From an uncultured Clostridia bacterium (GTDB lineage Bacteria; Bacillota_A; Clostridia; Christensenellales; UBA1242), in NCBI GenBank assembly GCA_947629895.1, contig CANRFP010000017.1, forward strand, positions 1 to 20,554: a stretch of 20,554 nucleotides of DNA, written 5' to 3'. Position 1 is the first letter of the stretch. The number at the start of each line of letters is the position of its first letter. Below, piece by piece: positions 1 through 6,481 of this stretch. The notes under the pieces were generated by a model. It did not search any database. It saw only the letters and a list, made by a program, of their open reading frames with translations, and was not told the origin of the DNA. Position numbers and translations under genes: made by a program.

Positions 1-590
1 ACAAACACAAGCGCTCCAAAGAGGCAGGAGAGCAAAACGGAGCAGGCCACAAGCCTCAAATTGAAGGCGAATCTAAACGTTTTCCACTTTTTCCCCATGG
101 CGAAAAGTGCCACATAAAGCACCAAAATAATGGCAAGTTTAAGAAGCAAATTCATGTCATAAGGGCCGATAGGCAAAAGTGCATAAATTAAAAACAACAA
201 CGCAAAAATTGCCGCTGTCCAATCTAATTTTCCTTTGTCTTTTATAAAATAAATTAAATAAAATTTAATTGCATAAACTCCAATCGCGCAAAAGAAAATT
301 ATCAAACTTACAAAAGGATAAAGAAAAGAGAAAGGCAGGCAAAACAGCAAGTAGGAAAGCCCATTTTCCAAATTGTCAAAAAGAGCAATTAAAGCAAGGA
401 AAATAAATGCAGGATAAGAAACCCACGAAGCAAAGCAATTTCCAAGAAACAGCGCAAGCAAAATCATAAGATTTAAAACAAATCTTTTTTCAAAACACCA
501 TGCAACAAATTTGTTATTCTTTAGTTTTTCAAGCGAAAATTTGCCAGCCGGTTTGTCTATGTCACTTTTTATAATATCCACTTCTTTCAT
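1..590 (-). CDS. Polytopic membrane protein, partial (C-terminus beyond the left edge)
   Basis: An open reading frame starts at the ATG at 590 and runs off the left edge with no stop, giving 196 visible codons. The first ~38 residues are charged and cytoplasmic-looking (MKEVDIIKSDIDKPAGKF...). About six hydrophobic segments follow, near residues 41-57, 60-73, 79-110, 118-132, 138-155 and 166-196. No catalytic motif is visible. The many short helices resemble the start of O-antigen ligase/polymerase-type or other polytopic envelope proteins, but that is only an impression. A TGGTGA ribosome site (595-600) and a consensus promoter just upstream fix the start. The protein is an integral membrane protein of unknown function. 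Confidence 0.75.
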   Translation of the reverse strand, partial: MKEVDIIKSDIDKPAGKFSLEKLKNNKFVAWCFEKRFVLNLMILLALFLGNCFASWVSYPAFIFLALIALFDNLENGLSYLLFCLPFSFLYPFVSLIIFFCAIGVYAIKFYLIYFIKDKGKLDWTAAIFALLFLIYALLPIGPYDMNLLLKLAIILVLYVALFAMGKKWKTFRFAFNLRLVACSVLLSCLFGALVF

Positions 591-606
591 ATGTTCACCA
601 ATATTT

Positions 607-635
607 ATTATACAATTAAAACGCCACTCGGTCAA
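607..635 (-). promoter_or_regulatory. Sigma-A-type promoter of the left-edge membrane protein
   Basis: On the minus strand, TTGACC (630-635) and TATAAT (607-612) are separated by 17 bases. The predicted start of transcription near 600 leaves a leader of only about 10 bases, just enough for the TGGTGA site. Confidence 0.8.
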
Positions 636-680
636 CTGTTTGCAAAAATCTTTTAAAAAGCCAGCAAATTCAATATTTGT

Positions 681-710
681 TTGACAAAACAAAAACAAAT
701 CGTTTATATT
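681..710 (+). promoter_or_regulatory. Promoter left in front of the ltaE remnant
   Basis: TTGACA (681-686) and TATATT (705-710) are separated by 18 bases and followed by AAGGAG (716-721). No start codon follows that opens into the aldolase frame, so the promoter and ribosome site seem to have survived a deletion of the 5' part of the gene. Confidence 0.55.
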
Positions 711-736
711 AAAAAAAGGAGAAATTTTTTGCTTCG

Positions 737-1041
737 TAGTTTGAGGCCTATTTCAAAGGCGACTTGTGGTTAAAAAATGCTCAACATGCCAATCAAATGG
801 CAAAATATTTGGAGCAAGAATTAAAAAAATAGGGTTTGAAATTGTTTATCCCGTTGAAAGCAATATGGTTTTTACGAAAATTGAATATCCGCTATTTAAA
901 GCCCTTACAAAAAATTACATACTAAGTTATTCAAACAAGGTTAAAAAATTTGTTCGTCTTATGACAAATTTTAAAACGACGCGTGAAGAAGTTGACAGTT
1001 TTATTAAGGCAATCAAAACGTTGAAAAAGGAAAACGATTAA
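737..1041 (+). pseudogene. ltaE: L-threonine aldolase remnant (3' third, frameshifted)
   Basis: Two consecutive frames together give a typical PLP-dependent L-threonine aldolase C-terminus. From 740 to about 832 one frame reads FEAYFKGDLWLKNAQHAN and onward (family: LW.RNA.HAN.MA). The next frame continues IGFEIVYPVESNMVFTKIE and ends with the expected small domain, RLMTNFKTTREEVDSFIKAI. The junction is a run of seven A (823-829); eight would restore the frame. The frame is closed upstream by TAG at 737, directly behind an intact promoter and ribosome site, so the PLP-lysine region and most of the protein are missing. A GTG at 766 could start a 91-residue product, but its first residues are out of the aldolase frame. 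The lesions imply loss of function. Confidence 0.75.
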
Positions 1042-1057
1042 AAAACATTTGCACCGT

Positions 1058-1250
1058 TTAAAATAAAATAGTTTCTTTCATTTCAATTCCAAGTTTGTTT
1101 TGTATGTCAACGCCATGATAGTCACTTCCGCCACTTATTAAAAATTTGTTCTGTTTTGCAAATTTCAGCAAAGCATCTGTTTGGTTTTGTGTTGCCGATG
1201 GATGAAAACACTCTATTCCGTCAAGATTAATTGCTTCATTAAGAAATGAA
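1058..1250 (-). pseudogene. PHP-domain phosphoesterase remnant (C-terminus only)
   Basis: The last ~63 residues match the C-terminus of PHP-family phosphoesterases (YciV/RNase AM-like, which release nucleotide monophosphates). The motifs LDGIECFHPS and LISGGSDYHG correspond to the family's G.EV.HPSH and GSDFHG metal-ligand segments. Upstream of about 1250 the frame stays open to 1342 but no longer looks like PHP sequence and lies opposite another gene. The N-terminal metal-binding HxH region is absent. I read this as a gene truncated by a rearrangement. The exact break cannot be fixed by eye. Confidence 0.65.
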
Positions 1251-1845
1251 ACTTTACAGAATACTAAATCCTTATAGAATTTTGAAAGCCGCAATTGTGC
1301 CAGTGCTTTGGTTTGCCCCTTTTGCGTTAGGTCTTGGCACAAGCATTGGATTCAGTGTATATCATGGTATGCAAGCAAAGCAAATTGCTGACGATTTCAA
1401 AGAATCCGCAGTTTTTGAAGAAATAAAGGAAGAAGAAATAGAGAAGTTGTCAAATCTTGAAATCGCATACAATGAGGCCAAAGAAAAACACCAAGCAGGC
1501 CAAGTGTCAGACAAAGATTTTCTTGTAGCACAAACACAATTCAATGACCAAAAAACCTATGTGGAATCTGACGAGCTAGTTCATGGTGCGATGAAAATGA
1601 CAGGACAATGGGAAGGTTATTGCAAAAATTGTAATGCCACGTATGCATGGTCAACATTAGGTCTTTCCGTTTCAGGATTGGCTGGCTCCATTTATGCTAT
1701 TTATTATCCAGATATGAATTGGGTATATTATATGAAGGAAACCTTTGACGAAAAAGCAGATGATTGGAATGAAGCACATGAAAAAAGGCATTCAAAAAAT
1801 CATCAAAATAGATATTCACAAAGAACAAGAGAGTTTGGCGATTGA
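1246..1845 (+). CDS. Hypothetical protein with two hydrophobic segments, start uncertain
   Basis: A 199-codon frame. Residues ~13-40 are hydrophobic (AAIVPVLWFAPFALGLGTSIG), a charged Glu/Lys-rich stretch predicted to be helical follows (~45-100), then a Cys pair (CKNCNATYAW) and a second hydrophobic segment (~145-165). The C-terminus is charged and rich in His, Asn and Arg. I do not recognise a family. The ATG at 1246 has no ribosome site and falls inside the PHP remnant on the other strand, so the gene may be 5'-truncated or fused to foreign sequence. A clear terminator overlaps the stop codon. Confidence 0.5.
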   Translation: MKLYRILNPYRILKAAIVPVLWFAPFALGLGTSIGFSVYHGMQAKQIADDFKESAVFEEIKEEEIEKLSNLEIAYNEAKEKHQAGQVSDKDFLVAQTQFNDQKTYVESDELVHGAMKMTGQWEGYCKNCNATYAWSTLGLSVSGLAGSIYAIYYPDMNWVYYMKETFDEKADDWNEAHEKRHSKNHQNRYSQRTREFGD

Positions 1846-1858
1846 CAAACTCTTTTTT
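1827..1858 (+). terminator. Rho-independent terminator overlapping the stop codon
   Basis: AGAGTTTG (1830-1837) pairs with CAAACTCT (1846-1853) around an 8-base loop and is followed by a T run. The TGA stop at 1843-1845 lies in the loop. The hairpin also sits at the 3' end of the converging GNAT gene and may serve both directions weakly. Confidence 0.75.
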
Positions 1859-1873
1859 GTGGTTTTACACCTT

Positions 1874-2416
1874 TCACAATTTGAGATTTTTAATAAAAGA
1901 CTGCCCGTCTGAAATAAAAATTTCTGAGCTGTGAGAGGTTTTTTTGTATGGTTTTAGATGTAAAATCCTTTCCGCAATTTCTCTGCCCGCATCTGTTGAA
2001 CAATCCGCCATAACTTCTTTGATTTTTACATTGGAATTTGTTAGTTTTTTCAATGCGCTTCGACATTTCAGGAAAAGCTTTGTTGCGGTTTTTATATTTC
2101 TATGGCCCTTTTCAACAGCAATCGAGGCAAAATACAAATATGACATATACTTTTCTTTGTTTGTTTCAAGGTCTGTCATCTTTGTTTGAGATTCGTTCAT
2201 TTCGTTATTCTTAATTTTGTCAAAAACTTCTTTTTTTAAAGACAAGAAATTGATATACGCCACAATCACGCCATGTTCTTTAAGTGCAACAATGGTGTTT
2301 TTGTCTTTTAAATACCACTTGTATGCTTCTTTTGCCGGCGTTATGTTTTCGTCTGGGAAGTATTGGTGGTCAATCTTTTCCATTTCAACAAAATCTTCAA
2401 ATGTTAATTCTTCCAT
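1874..2416 (-). CDS. GNAT-like acyltransferase, divergent
   Basis: A 180-residue protein with the order expected of the GNAT fold: N-terminal helices, a strand pair (TIVALKEHGVIVAYINFLSL, ~41-60), a central strand (YLYFASIAVEKGHRN, ~92-106), an amphipathic helix, and AGREIAERIL (~148-157) before the last strands. The acetyl-CoA loop (usually Q/RxxGxG/A) is degenerate here, HRNIKTATK without glycines, so activity is uncertain. The substrate is unknown. The gene is divergent from a two-domain GNAT gene, which suggests a shared role or a local family expansion. The ATG lies 7 bases below a TATAAT box, so the mRNA is predicted to be leaderless. Confidence 0.6.
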   Translation of the reverse strand: MEELTFEDFVEMEKIDHQYFPDENITPAKEAYKWYLKDKNTIVALKEHGVIVAYINFLSLKKEVFDKIKNNEMNESQTKMTDLETNKEKYMSYLYFASIAVEKGHRNIKTATKLFLKCRSALKKLTNSNVKIKEVMADCSTDAGREIAERILHLKPYKKTSHSSEIFISDGQSFIKNLKL

Positions 2417-2423
2417 ATTTTAT

Positions 2424-2453
2424 ATTATAACACATTTGAAAGGATTTTGCGAA
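2424..2453 (-). promoter_or_regulatory. Promoter of the GNAT-like gene (leaderless)
   Basis: On the minus strand a perfect TATAAT (2424-2429) lies 18 bases from a weak -35 (TTCGCA, 2448-2453). Only 7 bases separate the -10 box from the ATG, so transcription should start at or next to the start codon. Confidence 0.55.
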
Positions 2454-2477
2454 TTTATTACGAATTTTTATTTTGAT

Positions 2478-2505
2478 TTGCGAAATGTATTTTTTATGCT
2501 ATAAT
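2478..2505 (+). promoter_or_regulatory. Promoter of the two-domain GNAT gene
   Basis: TTGCGA (2478-2483), a 16-base spacer and TATAAT (2500-2505). It diverges from the promoter at 2424-2453. Confidence 0.6.
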
Positions 2506-2530
2506 AATTTTGATTAAACGAGGTGAGGTT

Positions 2531-3628
2531 GTGAATTTGAAATTTGTTGAAATAACCAAAGAAAACTTACTTCTGGCAAGTCTTATTCAGTTCAAAATTT
2601 TTTATTTGGCAAGTTGCTTTGATGACTATGAATATTGTGCTTTGCATGATACGGGCAACAGAAAATACTTTTTGGTGTATGCAGATGAAAAACCAATAGG
2701 AGTAACGGGGATGTCCCCAGATGATAAAGAAAAAGGGATGTGCTGGGTAACTTGGTTTGGACTATTGCCAAGGCAGCGCGGCAAAGGATATGGCCGAAGC
2801 ACACTTGAACAAACTATAAACATGATAAAGAACAAAGGCTACAAAACCGCTCGTCTTTACACAAGCCGAATATGGAATGTTGATGCACAATTTTTATACA
2901 AAAAAGTAATGGAGTTGGAAGAGCCTTACAACCAAGAAGGCGAGGATTTTTCACATTATGTTGTTTTCAGCAAATCTTTGACGGACAAGCCTGTTTTGCC
3001 AATAGGAAACAGAAATTTGCACATCCAACATTCTGAAAAAGAGGACAACCTTTCAATTAAGCACTTAAAAACATACATCCAAAAACATATCATAAAACTT
3101 AACAATGAAAAGGATTTTGCTTTGTTTAAATATTTGCGTTCAAAAATTATGTCACACGATTTTCCTTTATATGAAATTAAACCACAACGTTTGATGTTTT
3201 CTATGTTTAAACAACGAAAATATGATGCATATGTTTTAAAAGAAAACGATGAAATTTTGGCATACGCAATTTTATACAACAGCAAAAACGGATATTCTAT
3301 GCTTGACTATTTTGCTGTTAAACAAGATATGCGCGAAATTGGGCTTGGAAGTCTTTTCTTGGAACAAATTTTAAAGAACTATAAAAATGTTGTTATCGAA
3401 TTAGATCCATTTGATATTAAAGATGAAAAGAGCATAAACACAAGACGTTTTAAATTTTATGAAAAATTTTCTTTTAGGTTAACTAATCTAAATGTTGTGT
3501 TACATAAAAAATATGAATACGCTCTTGCGGCGCTAACTGAAAATAACAAACAAGAACCAAATTTAAGAAGTAAAATTGAACAGTTATATCACGAAGCGTT
3601 CAAGCCAAATCAATTTGAAATTAAGTGA
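2531..3628 (+). CDS. Tandem GNAT-domain acetyltransferase
   Basis: A 365-residue protein with two GNAT domains. The first (about 1-150) has a canonical acetyl-CoA loop, RQRGKGYGRS (81-90), after the strand CWVTWFGLLP. The second (about 165-330) has DYFAVKQDMREIGLGSLF, with R268-x-x-G271-x-G273, and a C-terminal RRFKFYEKFSF typical of GNAT enzymes. Two-domain GNATs often act on amines, aminoacyl groups or antibiotics; the substrate here cannot be read from sequence. I place the start at GTG 2531 because GAGGTG (2520-2525) sits 5 bases before it; a TTG at 2510 has no such site and is too close to the -10 box. A bidirectional terminator follows. Confidence 0.8.
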   Translation: MNLKFVEITKENLLLASLIQFKIFYLASCFDDYEYCALHDTGNRKYFLVYADEKPIGVTGMSPDDKEKGMCWVTWFGLLPRQRGKGYGRSTLEQTINMIKNKGYKTARLYTSRIWNVDAQFLYKKVMELEEPYNQEGEDFSHYVVFSKSLTDKPVLPIGNRNLHIQHSEKEDNLSIKHLKTYIQKHIIKLNNEKDFALFKYLRSKIMSHDFPLYEIKPQRLMFSMFKQRKYDAYVLKENDEILAYAILYNSKNGYSMLDYFAVKQDMREIGLGSLFLEQILKNYKNVVIELDPFDIKDEKSINTRRFKFYEKFSFRLTNLNVVLHKKYEYALAALTENNKQEPNLRSKIEQLYHEAFKPNQFEIK

Positions 3629-3711
3629 TTTTAATCATTTATTCGTCTTTATTCAAATTCTTTATAAGCAACAATAAAATTTATGCGTTTTCTTTATATA
3701 GGGAGGGGAAT

Positions 3712-3739
3712 AAAAAAAAGACCGCTTGGGTCTTTTTTG
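3712..3739. terminator. Bidirectional terminator between convergent genes
   Basis: AAAAAAGACC and GGTCTTTTTT form a hairpin (core GACC 3720-3723 and GGTC 3729-3732, 5-base loop) with an A run on one side and a T run on the other. It works in both directions and separates the GNAT gene from the DUF898-like gene. Confidence 0.85.
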
Positions 3740-3762
3740 TTGTTTATTTTTGAACGCTTTGT

Positions 3763-4929
3763 TTAAATTCTTATGAATATTCTTAGGAAAATCGAAATTA
3801 TTAAAAGCATCCAGCCAACAGCCATTGCAATAGCGGCAGTAGGTGTCCATCTGCCCGCTTTTTTGTTTTTAAACCATCTGGCAATACCTTCCAAAAGAAG
3901 TAACGCACCCCACAACATCTCCAAAGTCGCGAACATTGTCGTCAAGAAGCGTCCGGTTACTCCGGAAATCACACAGCCAATAACAAAACCTATAATTGGA
4001 ACAATGCCGGCAACTGCGCAAATAAGTTCTTTTTCTTCTTCTTTGTTAATTTTTTCTCTTTCTTCTGTTCCTTTGTTGTCAGTGTGAGAGATAACCCACT
4101 TCTTAACTCCAATTGTGAACCAGAAGCTGTAAATTCCAAGCGTGATTATGGTGAGGAACGTCCACAGCAAATATCTTCCATATAATTGCAATCCGCCACC
4201 GTCAAAGTTGAGTCTTTGTCCGTCAATCACTTGATGTGAACAAGTCCAGCGTTGTTTGAAACAAATGCTCCAAAGTGATGCAATAAACAATGTTTCAATT
4301 ACCACAAGTCCTGAAAGCAATTTCACGCCCAAAAGTTGATACCAACGACCGTCAAAGTAGGAATTGCGTTGTTCTTCTGGTGTGTCAACATAGTGAAGGT
4401 GTTTTGTGCGCCATTTTGAAACACCAATAGACATAAACACAACATAGTAAACGCCAAGTGTTACAACTGACAGCAACCACCACAGCATATATCTTCCCCA
4501 GAATTGGAATCCGTTTCCGTCAAATTCAAGCTGTCTGCCATTTATGTAAGTGTGTTTTGCCATCCATTTTTCTTTCCATGTGACCATAAATGGATACAAA
4601 ATTCCAAGCGTGATAAGTGTGACAAACTTTGCTGCAAGATTTATAAAGAAGTTTGCAAAGGCGCCGCCGGTGAACTTGCTTTTTGTCACTGGTTGAGCCG
4701 CTTGAACAGTTTGAGGCGCTTCTTCTGTTTTGGAAACTTCGTTTTGAGGCGCTTCTTCATTTTGAGTTGTCTCTTTCGTTTGAGCTGTCTCTTTCGTTTG
4801 AGTTGTCTCTTTCGTTTGAGTTGTCTCTTCTGTTTGAGTTGTCTCTTCTGTTTGAGCTGTCTCTTCTGTTTGAGCTGCTTCTTCTTCAATCACTTCATCA
4901 GCTTGCTGTTGATTTGCTCTTTTTTTCAT
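3763..4929 (-). CDS. DUF898-like multi-repeat membrane protein
   Basis: 388 residues. The N-terminus (1-~85) is a low-complexity Gln/Thr/Glu segment with six-residue repeats (QTEETT, QTKETT). Membrane repeats follow in which a short N-x-G or D-G-x-x-(L/F)-x-F-D-G-x-G motif precedes a helix ending in TLG(V/I/L)Y: about 92-135, 136-190, 192-240 and 241-285. F-D-G-N-G-F-Q-F-W-G-R-Y (136-147) and F-D-G-G-G-L-Q-L-Y-G-R-Y (242-253) are the clearest copies and match the DUF898/YjgN pattern. The C-terminus (303-388) has more membrane helices. Function is unknown for the family; an envelope location is inferred. The start is ATG 4929 because AGGAGG lies just before it; an upstream in-frame ATG at 4953 overlaps the -10 box. 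Confidence 0.75.
   Translation of the reverse strand: MKKRANQQQADEVIEEEAAQTEETAQTEETTQTEETTQTKETTQTKETAQTKETTQNEEAPQNEVSKTEEAPQTVQAAQPVTKSKFTGGAFANFFINLAAKFVTLITLGILYPFMVTWKEKWMAKHTYINGRQLEFDGNGFQFWGRYMLWWLLSVVTLGVYYVVFMSIGVSKWRTKHLHYVDTPEEQRNSYFDGRWYQLLGVKLLSGLVVIETLFIASLWSICFKQRWTCSHQVIDGQRLNFDGGGLQLYGRYLLWTFLTIITLGIYSFWFTIGVKKWVISHTDNKGTEEREKINKEEEKELICAVAGIVPIIGFVIGCVISGVTGRFLTTMFATLEMLWGALLLLEGIARWFKNKKAGRWTPTAAIAMAVGWMLLIISIFLRIFIRI
4761..4886 (-). repeat. Coding tandem repeat, 18-bp unit, about 7 copies
   Basis: Seven consecutive 18-bp units start at 4761, 4779, 4797, 4815, 4833, 4851 and 4869 (the last is diverged). The consensus on the + strand is TTTGAGYTGTCTCTTYBG. Read on the minus strand each unit encodes a six-residue Gln-Thr-(Glu/Lys)-Glu-Thr-(Thr/Ala) block. 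The near-identity of neighbouring units suggests recent expansion by slippage and likely length variation between strains. Confidence 0.9.
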
Positions 4930-4951
4930 ATTTCCTCCTATTACAATATTC

Positions 4952-4981
4952 ATTGTAAAGGACTTGTGACAAAAATGTCAA
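4952..4981 (-). promoter_or_regulatory. Promoter of the DUF898-like gene
   Basis: On the minus strand TTGACA (4976-4981), an 18-base spacer and TACAAT (4952-4957). A TGACA-4-TGTCA inverted repeat (4967-4980) covers the -35 box and could be an operator, but it is short. Confidence 0.7.
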
Positions 4982-5064
4982 CCAATTTAACAGAAAATTT
5001 AAAAAAAACAAAAAACATTATCTAACAAAAGATGATTGTTAGTTTTGAGTTGTCGATTTACATC

Positions 5065-5093
5065 TTGACAATTAAAGATAAGTGTTATATAAT
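5065..5093 (+). promoter_or_regulatory. Consensus promoter of the 332-residue unknown gene
   Basis: A perfect TTGACA (5065-5070), 17-base spacer and perfect TATAAT (5088-5093). This is the strongest-looking promoter in the window. It is 23 bases before the start codon at 5117. Confidence 0.85.
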
Positions 5094-5116
5094 TTAAATA
5101 AACTCAGGGGGCTACA

Positions 5117-6115
5117 ATGGAATATTTTGTTAAATTTTATGAATATGAACAATCGACTCAAAAAGAAGAACTGGTTTATGGATGTGCTTTAATTTCGGAC
5201 AAAATTTATGACATAGTTTTTCCTAATAAGCGAATTTGCAAGTTCACAATTTCAAGTTTTGCCCTCGATGGCAATCTTTTAGATGAAAAAACTTATTTTG
5301 TCGGCACCGTAATGTCTGCAGAAACGTTTGCAACGCTGAATTCTTTCGATAACATCGAATATCTTTCTCGAATTAGCAATTATAAATCGCAAAATGTAAT
5401 TGCTGTGGTTGACAATCCGCCGTACTATCTGCTAAAAAGCGAAGAAGAAAAAAGCCGAGCCATCCCAGCAAATAGATTAAAATATCTTGAAGATGTCGAA
5501 ATGCTTTTTTCAAAAAAGATGCCGTGCATAGATGGTCTGCCAAAAAATCCTATCGAAGTTTTACATTTAGCCGCTTATTGTTTCAGCATAACCAACACAG
5601 ATAATAAGGAAAGCGCCTTTTCTATTCTAAAAAGTTTTTTTGAAAACACAGAGCATCCACAAGAAAAATATGCCTATTTATCTAAATTTTATGTTCCACT
5701 TTATTACGATTTAAAAGAAATGGTTAAAGAAAATCCTGATGACGAATTAGCAAAAAAAATGTTGTTGCAGATTAAGACAATAAAAAATGGGTTGGAAAAA
5801 TTTGAAACGCAATATGACAAGTTAATAGATTGTGAAATAAATTACAGAAAAAGCCTTTGCGAATATGCGGAGAAAACCAATGAAGAGAGAATCGCCTTGC
5901 TTCCGCATTACCAAGAAATAGAGAAAAATAGGAACAATTTTTTGAAAACCATGTCTCAAAAAGCAAATTTTGTAGAAAATTTAAAAGCAAGGAATGAATT
6001 AAAAAAATTAACCCTTACATTAGACGGGAAAAACCCTTATTGTGACGAAGAAATTTGTGCAATTAGCAGCATAATGCGTGGTAGTGGAAAAGCCGAGTCT
6101 TTGGAATGGTTATGA
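5117..6115 (+). CDS. Hypothetical cytosolic protein, 332 residues
   Basis: I recognise no family. There is no signal peptide or membrane segment. The N-terminal ~100 residues look like mixed strands (EYFVKFYEYEQ, KIYDIVFPNKRICKF, TYFVGTVMSAETF). The middle and C-terminal parts (about 120-310) look helical, with coiled-coil-like stretches (KTIKNGLEKFETQYDKLID; NYRKSLCEYAEKTNEERI). A G-rich site (CAGGGGG, 5105-5111) lies 5 bases before the ATG. The gene stands alone with a consensus promoter, so it is likely expressed constitutively at a fair level. No catalytic residues can be named. Confidence 0.7.
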   Translation: MEYFVKFYEYEQSTQKEELVYGCALISDKIYDIVFPNKRICKFTISSFALDGNLLDEKTYFVGTVMSAETFATLNSFDNIEYLSRISNYKSQNVIAVVDNPPYYLLKSEEEKSRAIPANRLKYLEDVEMLFSKKMPCIDGLPKNPIEVLHLAAYCFSITNTDNKESAFSILKSFFENTEHPQEKYAYLSKFYVPLYYDLKEMVKENPDDELAKKMLLQIKTIKNGLEKFETQYDKLIDCEINYRKSLCEYAEKTNEERIALLPHYQEIEKNRNNFLKTMSQKANFVENLKARNELKKLTLTLDGKNPYCDEEICAISSIMRGSGKAESLEWL

Positions 6116-6163
6116 GACCCTAAAAAGTTTGACTTTGCGACAGGACTTTGTTTTTAAAAATTT

Positions 6164-6221
6164 GTTTGCTTACGCGACCGCCCATTGTCATGGGCTTGCT
6201 ATCACGCCGGGGCGGGCAAAC
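6164..6221. repeat. GC-rich nested hairpin beside tRNA-Arg
   Basis: GTTTGC (6164-6169) plus CCGCCC (6178-6183) can pair with the contiguous GGGCGGGCAAAC (6210-6221). Inside, GCCCAT-TGTC-ATGGGC (6180-6195) forms a competing 6-bp hairpin. A 13-base palindrome, GCAACACTGTTGC (6222-6234), follows. It lies in the gap between the unknown gene and the tRNA and is clearly richer in G and C than its surroundings. It may end the tRNA transcript or be a small repeat element. Confidence 0.5.
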
Positions 6222-6280
6222 GCAACACTGTTGCCTTTGCTTTTCTGCTCGTTCGAGTCCAACAAACAGTTTTTCAAATT

Positions 6281-6355
6281 TGGTGCTCCCGTCAGGACTC
6301 GAACCCGAACAAATGGTTCCGAAGACCATTGTGCTATCCATTACACCACGAGAGC
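6281..6355 (-). tRNA. tRNA-Arg (anticodon TCG)
   Basis: A full cloverleaf reads on the minus strand: acceptor GCTCTCG (6349-6355) with CGGGAGC (6285-6291), one G-U pair; anticodon stem ATGGT/ACCAT around loop CTTCGGA, giving anticodon TCG (+ strand 6320-6322); T arm TCGGG-TTCGAGT-CCTGA; discriminator A and an encoded CCA (6281-6283). It decodes CGA and, with wobble, other CGN arginine codons. Confidence 0.93.
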
Positions 6356-6373
6356 ATTTTTGTTTGCAACCCT

Positions 6374-6402
6374 ATTATATCACATCTTTTTTGATTTTTT
6401 AA
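6374..6402 (-). promoter_or_regulatory. Promoter of tRNA-Arg
   Basis: On the minus strand a perfect TATAAT (6374-6379) lies 17 bases from a weak -35 (TTAAAA, 6397-6402), about 18 bases above the first base of the tRNA. Confidence 0.6.
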
Positions 6403-6431
6403 AGCATTTTTATAAAAAGTTTGCTCTTTGC

Positions 6432-6460
6432 TTGCTTTTTTTTTGCGTTTTGTTTAAAAT
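6432..6460 (+). promoter_or_regulatory. Promoter of the VirD4-like gene
   Basis: TTGCTT (6432-6437), 17-base spacer, TAAAAT (6455-6460); GGGAGCGG (6471-6478) then precedes the ATG at 6482. Confidence 0.65.
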
Positions 6461-6481
6461 AATTTTAGTTGGGAGCGGTTT

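Noticed and set aside
4967..4980. TGACA-4-TGTCA palindrome over the -35 box of the DUF898-like gene, considered as an operator.
   Set aside because: Five-base arms that include the -35 consensus itself are expected by chance; it is noted only in the promoter entry.
4504..5025. A 173-codon plus-strand frame rich in Leu, Ser, Phe and Cys.
   Set aside because: It lies opposite the DUF898-like gene, its repeats are the complement of the Gln/Thr/Glu repeats, and it lacks a ribosome site.
5022..5042. Inverted repeat CTAACAA/TTGTTAG with a T-rich flank, considered as a terminator.
   Set aside because: The genes on both sides diverge from this gap, so no transcript needs to end there; the stem is short and A/T-rich. 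It could be an operator, but nothing supports that.
6255..6264. GTTCGAGTCC, a T-arm-like sequence considered as a second tRNA or a tRNA fragment.
   Set aside because: No acceptor, anticodon or D arm can be built around it.
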